A DNA stretch of 16,519 nucleotides from an uncultured Oscillospiraceae bacterium (GCA_910577525.1 CAJTLI010000044.1:1-16519); one strand, 5' to 3'; positions 7,150 to 14,063 are shown, counted from the stretch's first letter. Made by a program: numbers and translations. The notes: generated by a model from the letters alone, not told the origin.

Positions 7150-7419
7150 TTACAGCCAGTCGGACACCACATCACGCAGGGACGCCGGAGCCACGCGATT
7201 GCGGACCAGCAGCCCGCTGAGCTCGTCAATGCGGGAGGCGCTGCATGTGATGTTTTCCACGCTGGCCTGCGCGCCGCCCTGTTCGGCCACCTTGACGCCG
7301 TAGCTCTCGCAGGCGAAGGCGCCCACGTCCATCTCCCCAATCAGGATGGAATAATCGAAGCGCCGGGTCGTTCCCGCCTGGTCGGTCAGCTCTACGGTGT
7401 CCAAAAAAAGTTCCCGCAC
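7150..7419 (-). CDS. Small conserved Clostridia protein, DUF6514-like
   Basis: An 89-residue soluble protein with no signal peptide or membrane segment. The pattern FDYSILIGEMDVGAFACESYGVKV, a central S-R-I-D-E-L stretch and an end of the form NRVAPASLRDVVSDWL resembles the DUF6514 family of Clostridia as I remember it; function unknown. The start is GTG at 7419 (VRELFLDTVELTD), the only usable start in this frame after an upstream stop at 7429-7431. AGAGAGGTG lies about 10 nt upstream, a slightly long spacing. That SD is better placed for an ATG at 7426 in another frame, which reaches this frame only if a T run (7404-7410) loses one base. It has its own promoter preceded by Spo0A-like boxes, which suggests stationary-phase or sporulation-linked expression. 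Overlapping longer frames here are not coding. Confidence 0.72.
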   Translation of the reverse strand: MRELFLDTVELTDQAGTTRRFDYSILIGEMDVGAFACESYGVKVAEQGGAQASVENITCSASRIDELSGLLVRNRVAPASLRDVVSDWL

Positions 7420-7457
7420 AGCCCATCTTCACCTCTCTTTCCTCTTCGTATAATTCT

Positions 7458-7486
7458 ATTATCCACATGGTAATCATCTGTTGCAA
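7458..7486 (-). promoter_or_regulatory. Promoter of the DUF6514-like gene
   Basis: On the - strand: TTGCAA (7481-7486), 17-bp spacer, GATAAT (7458-7463). Transcription would start near 7451, about 30 nt before the GTG. An overlapping TTGACT lies 6 bp further upstream with too long a spacing. Confidence 0.7.
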
Positions 7487-7496
7487 GTCAAACCGC

Positions 7497-7524
7497 TCGA
7501 CAGGATTCGACAAAATCTGACAGG
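7497..7524 (-). promoter_or_regulatory. Tandem Spo0A-box-like sites
   Basis: Read on the - strand, three TGTC elements follow at exact 10-bp steps: TGTCAGATTT, TGTCGAATCC, TGTCGAG. The middle one in context, TTTTGTCGAA, matches the 0A box (TTTGTCGAA type). The 10-bp tandem layout is the one known from the Bacillus subtilis abrB promoter. The block ends about 10 bp upstream of the -35 hexamer, a position usual for activation. Binding is inferred. Confidence 0.55.
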
Positions 7525-7613
7525 AGTACAAGATGTGGAAAGCAGAGGGCGGAGAAAGGCACCAGCTATTGTTCAGGAACATATTTTCACAGAAAATTTG
7601 GTAAAAATTGCAC

Positions 7614-7655
7614 AAAAAACCCAGAGCGAACGGATATTTCGCTCTGGGTTTTTTT
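7614..7655 (-). terminator. Terminator of the crt-hbd operon
   Basis: A 17-bp perfect stem (arms 7614-7630 and 7638-7654) with a 7-nt loop, containing CCCAGAGCGAA, with A-run and T-run flanks, so it works on either strand. The - strand hbd gene ends at 7727, about 70 nt before it; no + strand gene precedes it. The 7525-7613 stretch holds nothing else I can name. Confidence 0.9.
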
Positions 7656-7726
7656 ATCGGGTAATTTTCCAGACTGTTATTGAGCGTGGAGGCCGCCGGA
7701 GGCGGGCTCACCACAGGGCGTAATCG

Positions 7727-8599
7727 TTACAGCTCGTCCACCGCGGTCTTGGTGCGGTCGGCGTTGTAGACATAGAAGCCCTTGCCGGACTTGACGCCCA
7801 GGTTGCCGCCCCGGACCATCTTGCGGATCAGCGGGCAGGCGCGGTACTTGCTGTCGCCGGTCTCGTTGTACAGCACGTCCATAATGGCCAGGCAGATGTC
7901 CAGGCCGATGAAGTCGCCCAGCTCCAGGGGGCCCATGGGATGGTTGGCGCCCAGCTTCATAGCGGCGTCGATGCCGGCGATGTTGGACACGCCCTCCATC
8001 TTGATGAAGGCGGCCTCGTTGATCATGGGGATGAGGATGCGGTTGACCACAAAGCCGGCGGCCTCGTTGACCTGCACGGGGGTCTTGCCCAGGTCCTTGG
8101 AGATCTGGGTGATGGTGTCCACGGTGGCGGCGGGGGTGTTGGCGCCGGCGATGACCTCGATGAGCTTCATCCGGTCGGCGGGGTTGAAGAAGTGCATCCC
8201 GATGAGGGGACGGCTCAGGCCCTTGCCGATCTCGGTGATGGACAGGGAGGAGGTGTTGGAGGCGAAAATGCACTCGGGCTTGCAGATCTTGTCCAGCTCG
8301 CCGAAGGTGGTCTGCTTGACCTTCATGTCCTCGAAGGCGGCCTCCACGATCAGGTCGCAGTCGGCGCACAGGTCCTCCTTCAGGCCCGCGGTGATGGCGG
8401 CCACGTTGGCGTCGGCCTTGGCCTGGTCCATCTTACCCTTTTCCACCAGCTTGGCGTAGCCCTTCTGGATCTTGGCCTTGCCGTTGTCGGCCCACTCCTG
8501 CTTGATGTCGCACAGGGCGACGGTCCAGCCGCTCTGGGCGAAGGCCTTGGCGATGCCCTGGCCCATGGTGCCGGCGCCGATGATACCTACTTTACTCAT
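7727..8599 (-). CDS. hbd: 3-hydroxybutyryl-CoA dehydrogenase
   Basis: Reduces acetoacetyl-CoA to 3-hydroxybutyryl-CoA with NAD(P)H, the second step from acetyl-CoA to butyryl-CoA. The 290 aa match the family (about 282). The Rossmann motif GAGTMGQG is at 8-15; FASNTSSLSITEI at about 112-124 and the catalytic pair His136 (GMHFFNP) and Glu148 (MKLIEV) are present; NEAAGFVVNRILIPMINEA (178-196) starts the C-terminal helical dimer domain. The start ATG at 8599 has AAAGGGG about 9 nt upstream; the frame stays open 38 codons further but without an SD. crt lies 144 nt upstream on the same strand. The gap contains hairpins at 8721-8740 (TGAGGGC/GCCCTCA) and 8636-8649 (CGTCCC/GGGACG) without T-tracts, possibly processing sites, and I see no separate promoter, so an operon is likely. 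Confidence 0.96.
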   Translation of the reverse strand: MSKVGIIGAGTMGQGIAKAFAQSGWTVALCDIKQEWADNGKAKIQKGYAKLVEKGKMDQAKADANVAAITAGLKEDLCADCDLIVEAAFEDMKVKQTTFGELDKICKPECIFASNTSSLSITEIGKGLSRPLIGMHFFNPADRMKLIEVIAGANTPAATVDTITQISKDLGKTPVQVNEAAGFVVNRILIPMINEAAFIKMEGVSNIAGIDAAMKLGANHPMGPLELGDFIGLDICLAIMDVLYNETGDSKYRACPLIRKMVRGGNLGVKSGKGFYVYNADRTKTAVDEL

Positions 8600-8743
8600 G
8601 ATGACATACCCCTTTTCATTGTTGTTTATGGAATCGTCCCGTGGGACGGCGCGCGCAATCTGCCGGAGGATCATGTTCCAGACCTGACCGTCCGGATTGC
8701 CGATCATGCTCATAGTTGTTTGAGGGCGCGTCTGCCCTCACGC

Positions 8744-9529
8744 TTAGTTGTTCGTAAACACAGCCTTGGGCTTGGGCTTTTCCCGGGAAAGGAAGCAGGC
8801 CATGCCCTCCACCTGGTCGTGGGTCTCGAAGCAGCCGCCGAACAGCTTCTCCTCGATCTCCACCGCCTTGTCGATGGACACCTGCATTCCCTCGTTGACC
8901 GCCTGCTTGCAGGCGCGCACGGCGATGGGAGCGTTTTTGGCCACGTTGTTGGCCATCTTCAGGGCGGTGTCCATCAGCTCCGCCTGGGGAACCACGGCGT
9001 TGACCAGGCCGATGCGCAGGGCCTCGGCGGCGTCGATGTTCCGGGCGGTGTACAGCAGCTGCTTGGCCATGCCCAGGCCCACGATGCGGGGCAGGCGCTG
9101 GGTGCCGCCGAAGCCGGGGGTGATGCCCAGGCCCACCTCGGGCTGGCCGAACATGGCGTTGTCGGAGCAGATGCGGATGTCGCAGGACATGGCCAGCTCG
9201 CAGCCGCCGCCCAGGGCGAAGCCGTTCACCGCAGCGATGACGGGCAGGGGGAAGCTCTCGATCATCAGGAAGATGTCATTGCCCAGCTTGCCGAAGGCCT
9301 CGCCCTCAGCCTTGGTCATGGTGGACATGGAGCCGATGTCGGCCCCGGCCACAAAGCTCTTCTCCCCGGCGCCGGTGAGGACCACGCAGCGCACGGCGTT
9401 CTGGTCGATGCCCTCGAAGGCGGCCTTCAAATCGGCCAGCACCTCGGGGTTCAGGGCGTTGAGGGCCTTGGGGCGGTCGATGGTGAGGACGGCCACGGCG
9501 CCCTGCAATTCAACATTCACAAATGACAT
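8744..9529 (-). CDS. crt: 3-hydroxybutyryl-CoA dehydratase (crotonase)
   Basis: Enoyl-CoA hydratase/isomerase family enzyme that dehydrates 3-hydroxybutyryl-CoA to crotonyl-CoA, the step after Hbd. It has 261 aa, the usual Crt length. CoA/oxyanion-hole segments are AGADI (61-65) and ALGGGCELAMSCDIRI (105-120); the two catalytic glutamates are Glu111 (GGGCE) and Glu131 (FGQPEVGLG), followed by PGFGGTQRLPR. The ATG at 9529 is preceded by AAAGGAGG with a 7-nt spacer. First gene of the crt-hbd unit. No thiolase or butyryl-CoA dehydrogenase lies beside it; etfA/etfB are about 6 kb away in this window. Hydratase activity on a different acyl chain cannot be excluded, but the pairing with hbd makes the butyrate role likely. 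Confidence 0.95.
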   Translation of the reverse strand: MSFVNVELQGAVAVLTIDRPKALNALNPEVLADLKAAFEGIDQNAVRCVVLTGAGEKSFVAGADIGSMSTMTKAEGEAFGKLGNDIFLMIESFPLPVIAAVNGFALGGGCELAMSCDIRICSDNAMFGQPEVGLGITPGFGGTQRLPRIVGLGMAKQLLYTARNIDAAEALRIGLVNAVVPQAELMDTALKMANNVAKNAPIAVRACKQAVNEGMQVSIDKAVEIEEKLFGGCFETHDQVEGMACFLSREKPKPKAVFTNN

Positions 9530-9620
9530 CAGATTGCCTCCTTTAATTTGGGTAAAGTGTGGGAAGACAGCGGACTTGGCCCCGCTCCGGCCCAGGAGAA
9601 TCGCCATTTTTTTAACAAAC

Positions 9621-9667
9621 AACCGGCAAAGGCGAGCGGCAATGGAGCCGGTTTGGAAAAGCCGGTC
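9621..9667 (-). promoter_or_regulatory. Alternative hairpins in the crt leader
   Basis: On the - strand, two upstream segments, GACCGGC (9661-9667) and AACCGGC (9647-9653), can each pair with the same downstream GCCGGTT (9621-9627), which is followed by TGTTTGTT. A GGGGAC/GTCCCC hairpin (9686-9700) lies at the 5' end of the leader. The layout resembles an attenuator, but the U-tract is imperfect and no ligand motif is recognised. Confidence 0.3.
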
Positions 9668-9713
9668 ATGCCGCCTGGGAGGGGGGGGACGCGGTCCCCT
9701 ATATTCTCCTATC

Positions 9714-9742
9714 AGTATACCGCCTTTCGCCGCCCATTGCAA
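9714..9742 (-). promoter_or_regulatory. Promoter of crt-hbd
   Basis: On the - strand: TTGCAA (9737-9742), 17-bp spacer, TATACT (9714-9719). It predicts a leader of about 175 nt before the crt ATG. The 9530-9870 intergenic stretch holds this promoter, the leader hairpins described separately, and, between the promoter and glgX, GC-rich inverted repeats without a clear terminator. Confidence 0.82.
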
Positions 9743-9870
9743 GGTTTTCTTTTGGCGTTCTCCCCCAATTTCGCCGGTGTGTCAAAACAGATCAGGGCGC
9801 GTTTCCGGGGCCTTGAGAGGTCGCGGGAAGGGAGGGGGCCCGTCGGCCGGCCGCCCTCCCCGGCGAATTT

Positions 9871-11982
9871 CTATCTGGCCGCGAACACCATCACGCTGCG
9901 GGGGCCGATGGTGAAACAGCTGCCCTCAATGGGATAGGTGTGCTGCTCGGCCTCCCAGGTGTTCACCACCAGCTCCCAGCGCATGGAGGCGGGCAGCTGG
10001 GGCAGGGCGGCGTTCAGCTCCTCCCAATAGGAGTTGGAGGCCACATAGACGATCTGAGGCCCCACGTTGCGTTCGGCCCCGGCGAACATGACGCCCACAT
10101 AGCGGTCCTGGGGGTCGAACTGCTCCTTCCAGGGGGCCACTCCGTGGAAGCTCACGTCGGGGAAGCCGCAGGCCCCGCCGCTCATATCCTTGCGCAGTAC
10201 CTTGTGCTCGCTGCGGAAGCGGATCATATACTGGAAGAATTGGAACAGGTCCCGGTTTTTCTCCAGCAGGGACCAGTCCAGCCAGGAGGTGATGTTGTCC
10301 TGGCAGTACGCGTTGTTGTTGCCGAACTGAGTGTTGCCGAACTCGTCCCCGGCCAGGAACATGGGGATGCCCCGGGAGCACATCAGCAGGGCGAAGGCGT
10401 TGCGCACCATCCGCCGGCGCAGCTCGTTGATGGCGGGGTCGTCCGTCTCCCCCTCCGCGCCGCAGTTCCAGCTGTTGTTGTCGTTGGCGCCGTCGGTGTT
10501 GTTCCAGCCGTTTTTCTCGTTGTGCTTTTGGTTGTAGGCAAACAGGTCATGGAGGGTGAAGCCGTCGTGGCAGGTGAGGAAGTTTACCGAGGCGTTGCCC
10601 CGGGCGGCCGGGTCGTAGATGTCCTTAGAGCCCGCCATGCGCAGGGCGGCGGCCTGGGCCACGCCCTGGTCGCCCTTCAGATAGCGGCGCATATCGTCCC
10701 GGTAGCGGCCGTTCCACTCGATCCAGCGGTTCCAGGCGGGGAAGGTGCCCACCTGATACAGTCCGCCGGCGTCCCAGGCCTCGGCGATCAGCTTTACGTC
10801 GCCCAGAATGGGGTCGAAGGCCATGGCCTGGAGCAGGGGCGGGGACACCATGGGCGCGCCCTTCTCGTCACGGCCCAGGATGGAGGCTAGGTCGAACCGG
10901 AAGCCGTCCACCCGGTAGGTGGTGACCCAGTAGCGCAGGCAGTCCAGAATCATCTGGTGGACAATGGGATGGTTGCAGTTCAGGGTGTTGCCGCAGCCGG
11001 AGAAGTTGTAGTAATATCCCTCCGGGGTGAGCAGGTAATAAATGTTGTTGTCAAAGCCCTTAAAGGAGAAGAAGGGGCCCATCTCGTTGCCCTCGGCGGT
11101 GTGGTTGAACACCACGTCCAGGTATACCTCGATGCCCTGCCGGTTGCAGGCCCAGATGAGCCGCTTCAGCTCGTTGCCCTCCCGGTTGTACTCCGTGCTG
11201 GCGGTATAGCTGGTGTTGGGGGCGAAGAAGCTGACGGTGCTGTAGCCCCAGTAGTTATACAGCTTCTGGCCGTTGATCTCCCGGTAGTCCAGCATCTCGT
11301 CGAACTCAAAAATGGGCATCAGCTCGATGGCGTTCACCCCAAGCTCCTTGAGATAGGGGATCTTCTCAATGAGGCCGGCAAAGGTGCCGGGGTGGGCCAC
11401 CCCGGAGGAGGCGTCCTTGGTAAAGCCCCGGACGTGGAGCTCGTAGATGACCAGGTCCTCGGCGGGGATGAGGGGCGGGGCCATCTTGCCCCAGTCGAAG
11501 TCATCCTTCACCACCCGGGCCTTGTAGTGCTGGCCGTGGGGCGTGGTCTTGCCCCAGCCGCTCTGGCCGGTGACAGCCTTGGCGTAGGGGTCCAGCAGAT
11601 AGCGGGTCTTGTCAAAAATGAAGCCCTTTTCCGGCTCATAGGGGCCGTCCACCCGGTAGGCGTACTCGAACTCCTCAATATTCAGGCTGAATACGATCAT
11701 GGAGTACACGTTGCCGATGCGGTAGTGCTCCGGGAAGGGGAGCACCGCGAAGGGCTCGTTCTGCTCCCGATGGAACAGCAGCAGCTCCACGCCGGTGGCC
11801 CCGTGGGAGTGGACGGTGAAGTTCACGCCGCCGGGGATGGCGGTGGCGCCGTTGGTCTCGTACAGGCCGGGGCGGACGTCAAAGCCGGCGATATTGTCCA
11901 GGGGTACAAGGTGAATCTTCCGCGGCAGGACCACGCCGTCCTCGGGCTCCGGCGGGAGCGGAGTGCGTTTGTGGTTCATCAT
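9871..11982 (-). CDS. glgX: GlgX/isoamylase-type glycogen debranching enzyme (GH13)
   Basis: Hydrolyses alpha-1,6 branches of glycogen or limit dextrins in the cytoplasm. It has 703 aa with an N-terminal CBM48-like beta domain (about 30-165), a TIM-barrel (about 175-600) and a C-terminal beta domain. The GH13 catalytic set is intact: DVVFNH (289-294), nucleophile Asp364 in GFRFDLA, acid/base Glu401 in IAEAWDAGG, and Asp473 in FLTCHDG. The YNYWGY and AGDEFGNTQFGNNNAYCQDN stretches are typical of the GlgX/isoamylase group. ATG codons at 11982 and 11979 are adjacent; AAGGGAG lies 5 nt before the first. It begins 28 nt after the nitroreductase gene on the same strand and is probably co-transcribed with it. 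No other glycogen gene is in the window. A GC-rich stem (9830-9860) follows without a T-tract. Confidence 0.93.
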   Translation of the reverse strand: MMNHKRTPLPPEPEDGVVLPRKIHLVPLDNIAGFDVRPGLYETNGATAIPGGVNFTVHSHGATGVELLLFHREQNEPFAVLPFPEHYRIGNVYSMIVFSLNIEEFEYAYRVDGPYEPEKGFIFDKTRYLLDPYAKAVTGQSGWGKTTPHGQHYKARVVKDDFDWGKMAPPLIPAEDLVIYELHVRGFTKDASSGVAHPGTFAGLIEKIPYLKELGVNAIELMPIFEFDEMLDYREINGQKLYNYWGYSTVSFFAPNTSYTASTEYNREGNELKRLIWACNRQGIEVYLDVVFNHTAEGNEMGPFFSFKGFDNNIYYLLTPEGYYYNFSGCGNTLNCNHPIVHQMILDCLRYWVTTYRVDGFRFDLASILGRDEKGAPMVSPPLLQAMAFDPILGDVKLIAEAWDAGGLYQVGTFPAWNRWIEWNGRYRDDMRRYLKGDQGVAQAAALRMAGSKDIYDPAARGNASVNFLTCHDGFTLHDLFAYNQKHNEKNGWNNTDGANDNNSWNCGAEGETDDPAINELRRRMVRNAFALLMCSRGIPMFLAGDEFGNTQFGNNNAYCQDNITSWLDWSLLEKNRDLFQFFQYMIRFRSEHKVLRKDMSGGACGFPDVSFHGVAPWKEQFDPQDRYVGVMFAGAERNVGPQIVYVASNSYWEELNAALPQLPASMRWELVVNTWEAEQHTYPIEGSCFTIGPRSVMVFAAR

Positions 11983-12010
11983 GGAATCTCCCTTCTTTAC
12001 AAACCGGGCC

Positions 12011-12514
12011 TCAGAGCCAGGTGACTTTGTCGGGCTGGTAGAAGCCCCGGGCGGGCGGGTCCTCGTCGGGCACGCCCACGGCAATGAGGGCCACGGGGAC
12101 AGAGGGCGTGTCCAAAAGCTCCTGGAGTCTGGAGATCCGGGAGCTGGGCCAGCAGCCGCACCAACAGGCGCCATAGCCCAGCTCTACCGCCTGAAGCAGC
12201 AGATTTTCCACCGCCGCGCCGCAGTCCAGCGGCCAATAACCCTCCACCGCCCCTGTCTGAGCCTCCGGCCGGGCGCAGGCCACAATGGCCAGGGAGGCGG
12301 TGTCCAGCATGGAGGCGAAGGGGTGGGCATGGCGCAGCTTGGACTTCAGCTCCGGGTTCTCTACCACAAAAAACTCCCAGGGCCGGGTATTGCGGGCGCT
12401 GGGGGCCATCATGGCCGCCTCCAGCATGGCCTCAACGTCCGGCCTGGGAATGACGGCGCCTGGCTTGAACTTGCGGATGCTCCGCCGGGCGCGGATGGCC
12501 TGGGTACAATCCAT
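12011..12514 (-). CDS. Nitroreductase-family FMN protein
   Basis: A compact (167 aa) FMN-dependent oxidoreductase of the nitroreductase fold; physiological substrate unknown. The phosphate/FMN-binding start RARRSIRKF (8-16) and MMAPSARNTRPWEFFVV (35-51) are conserved, as is the later GYGACWCGCWP block (113-123), which here holds three Cys. The ATG at 12514 has AGGAGG 7 nt upstream; longer in-frame starts would include that SD. Its stop is 28 nt from glgX. I see no promoter of its own: upstream is the P-loop gene and a terminator-like hairpin, so it may depend on read-through. Confidence 0.88.
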   Translation of the reverse strand: MDCTQAIRARRSIRKFKPGAVIPRPDVEAMLEAAMMAPSARNTRPWEFFVVENPELKSKLRHAHPFASMLDTASLAIVACARPEAQTGAVEGYWPLDCGAAVENLLLQAVELGYGACWCGCWPSSRISRLQELLDTPSVPVALIAVGVPDEDPPARGFYQPDKVTWL

Positions 12515-12550
12515 GTCAAAACCTCCTGACAGCATCAAATTTTTGGAGAA

Positions 12551-12582
12551 TAAAAGGACCGGGCGGGCCTCCGCCCGCCCGG
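12551..12582 (-). terminator. Terminator-like hairpin after the P-loop gene
   Basis: Nine-bp stem CCGGGCGGG/CCCGCCCGG (12559-12567, 12574-12582) with a 6-nt loop; read on the - strand it is followed by TCCTTTTATT. An outer CATCAAA/TTTGATG repeat (12533-12539, 12594-12600) brackets the whole element. The T-tract is imperfect, so partial read-through into the nitroreductase gene is possible. Confidence 0.65.
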
Positions 12583-12602
12583 CTCAAAAGGGTTTTGATG
12601 TC

Positions 12603-13013
12603 TTAGAAATATTTTTTCACGCCGTCGCTGGCCTTGGAGGCGTCCTCGCTGATGGAGATGGTGTACTTGATGCCGGTCTTCTGGGAGAAGTCCTCCAGGA
12701 AGGCCAGGAAGGGCTCCACGTCCTCGTTGCCCACCGTGGGGACCAGCTTGTTAAGGCTCTCGATGAACACGTGGGTGATATCGTAATTGCTGGCGTACAG
12801 GCCGTACAGGAAGCCCCGCAGGGTGTCGTAGTTGGGGATGCTGTAGTCAGAGGTGTCCACCAGGCGGATTTTGTAGTTGATTTTATAGTTCAGCTTGGAA
12901 TTGTGGGCGATGGCAACCACATTGCCGTGCTCTGTATCCACCGCTGTGTTGATCAGATCGATCATCTGCTTGGTCTTGCCGGTGCCCTTCAGGCCCATAA
13001 TAACCTTGACCAT
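12603..13013 (-). CDS. Small P-loop protein, function unknown
   Basis: 136 aa with a Walker A motif GLKGTGKT at 7-14 right after the start and a hydrophobic strand ending in acid (ITHVFIES, mid-protein) that may act as Walker B. There are no other domains, no signal peptide and no membrane helix. I remember similar proteins in Clostridia, sometimes labelled as PilT-like ATP-binding proteins, but the length is far short of PilT and no pilus gene is nearby, so I give no function. The ATG at 13013 has GGAG 8 nt upstream; a GTG at 13022 is possible but overlaps that spacing. It has its own promoter and a terminator-like hairpin. Codon use here is AT-richer than in its neighbours. Confidence 0.75.
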   Translation of the reverse strand: MVKVIMGLKGTGKTKQMIDLINTAVDTEHGNVVAIAHNSKLNYKINYKIRLVDTSDYSIPNYDTLRGFLYGLYASNYDITHVFIESLNKLVPTVGNEDVEPFLAFLEDFSQKTGIKYTISISEDASKASDGVKKYF

Positions 13014-13064
13014 TTTGACCACTCCTTCACTTGGTATTGGGGGGAGTCCCCCTTTGATAACTCT

Positions 13065-13093
13065 ATGTTACCATCTTTTCGAAAAAATTTCAA
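13065..13093 (-). promoter_or_regulatory. Promoter of the P-loop gene
   Basis: On the - strand: TTGAAA (13088-13093), 17-bp spacer, TAACAT (13065-13070). Start near 13058, 45 nt before the ATG. The short leader contains a GGGGG-ACT-CCCCC hairpin near 13040-13053 just ahead of the SD. Confidence 0.6.
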
Positions 13094-13127
13094 TACAGGA
13101 AAACGAAGTTCACGAAAAATTAGGAAA

Positions 13128-13937
13128 TCATTTGCCCTGGTCCATGGCCTCGACGGCGAAATGGGCGGCGGCCTGCCCCTGGCCCGCGGCCTTGGCCAGC
13201 TGGAGGGGCTGGCCGGTGCAGTCCCCGGCGGCGTAGACCCCCGGCAGATTGGTGGCCATCCTCTCGTCCACCTTGATATAGCCCCCCTCCGTCTCCAGCC
13301 CGGGAGCCAGACGGGCCGGCGCGATGGCGGCGCGCAGCAGAAACACCCCGTCGCAGGGGATCTCCACGCCCTTGGCGTCCTGGACGCCCGTCACCCGGTC
13401 CGTCCCCAGGATGGACAGGCCCGCCAGCCGCGCCACCGACACCTGACAGCCGATGGAGCGCAGGAATTCCACCTCCTCGTCGAAATTTGGCGCGTCCCCG
13501 GCGCACACCACGGGCCTGCCCCGGTAAAACATGCCGTCGCAGGTGGCGCAGTAGCTCACCCCCCGGCCCAGCAGCTCCGCCTCCCCCTCAAGAGGGGCGG
13601 CCCGGGACACCCCGGGGGCCAGGATCACCGCCCGTCCCTCCGCCATATCGTTTTCCACCGACACCATCACCGACTTGCCCATAGGCATAACGGACAGGGC
13701 CCTGCCCCGCTTAAACTCCGCGCCCAGGTCCTTGGCCTGGGCCAGCAGCCGCTCCACCAGCTCCCGACCGGTCACACCCGGCAGGCCGGGGTAGTTGGCC
13801 ATGGCCGGGGCTTTGCACAGGGGGGAGGCCAGGGGGTCGTTGGAGATCACCAGCGCGGATTTGTTCCGGGCGCGGGCGTGGATGGCGGCGGAGAGGCCGG
13901 CGGGCCCCCCGCCCACGATCAGCAGATCATAGTTCAT
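13128..13937 (-). CDS. Thioredoxin-reductase-like flavoprotein lacking NADPH motifs (FFTR-like)
   Basis: 269 aa of the low-molecular-weight thioredoxin reductase fold. The FAD motif GGGPAG (9-14), the redox pair Cys130-Ala-Thr-Cys133 in SYCATCDG and the C-terminal FAD motif YAAGDCTG (235-242) are intact. The nucleotide domain is odd: where NADPH-dependent enzymes carry GGGxSA there is VVCAGDAPNFDEE (143-155), the HRRxxxRA segment is absent, and the protein is about 40 residues short of the usual 310. Ferredoxin-dependent flavin thioredoxin reductases (FFTR) known from Clostridium lack the same motifs, so reduced ferredoxin may be the donor; this is inference. The ATG at 13937 has GGAGG 8 nt upstream. 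It is transcribed divergently from the asparaginase gene. No thioredoxin gene is adjacent. Confidence 0.85.
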   Translation of the reverse strand: MNYDLLIVGGGPAGLSAAIHARARNKSALVISNDPLASPLCKAPAMANYPGLPGVTGRELVERLLAQAKDLGAEFKRGRALSVMPMGKSVMVSVENDMAEGRAVILAPGVSRAAPLEGEAELLGRGVSYCATCDGMFYRGRPVVCAGDAPNFDEEVEFLRSIGCQVSVARLAGLSILGTDRVTGVQDAKGVEIPCDGVFLLRAAIAPARLAPGLETEGGYIKVDERMATNLPGVYAAGDCTGQPLQLAKAAGQGQAAAHFAVEAMDQGK

Positions 13938-13965
13938 GGCTTGTTCCTCCAGAGAGTTTTTTTAC

Positions 13966-13994
13966 AGTATAACAGCTTTCCCAGCCATTTACAA
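13966..13994 (-). promoter_or_regulatory. Promoter of the thioredoxin-reductase-like gene
   Basis: On the - strand: TTGTAA (13989-13994), 17-bp spacer, TATACT (13966-13971). Its -35 lies back-to-back with the divergent asparaginase promoter, whose -35 starts only 4 bp away. Confidence 0.78.
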
Positions 13995-13997
13995 TAC

Positions 13998-14026
13998 TTG
14001 CAAGAACGCCGCAAATCGGGTATACT
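13998..14026 (+). promoter_or_regulatory. Promoter of the asparaginase gene
   Basis: TTGCAA (13998-14003), 17-bp spacer, TATACT (14021-14026), giving a leader of about 30 nt before the ATG at 14064. Because the two divergent -35 boxes nearly touch, polymerase binding at one may interfere with the other. Confidence 0.82.
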
Positions 14027-14063
14027 GGCCTCAGAAACCGTTCGATTTATGGGAGGGACAGGG

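Noticed and set aside
8600..8713. N-terminal extension of hbd (38 codons to an ATG at 8713)
   Set aside because: No SD at 8713; the Rossmann motif starts right after the ATG at 8599, which has a good SD.
9602..9618. Rex-like half site (TTGTTAA on the - strand) in the crt leader
   Set aside because: Rex operators need two inverted halves (TTGTTAA-N4-TTAACAA type); the second half is absent, and the site lies about 95 nt downstream of the predicted start.
9830..9860. GC-rich stem after glgX as an intrinsic terminator
   Set aside because: Seven-bp stem (GGGAGGG/CCCTCCC) without any T-tract on either strand; glgX may end by another mechanism.
13075..13087. Spo0A-box-like TTTCGAA inside the P-loop gene promoter spacer
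   Set aside because: Single site with a mismatch at the key G of TGTCGAA, in an AT-rich stretch where such matches arise by chance.
12285..14063. Long + strand open extension upstream of ansA
   Set aside because: It runs antisense through the nitroreductase, P-loop and reductase genes; the asparaginase family begins at MKRILLLTTGGTIAS with an SD directly ahead.
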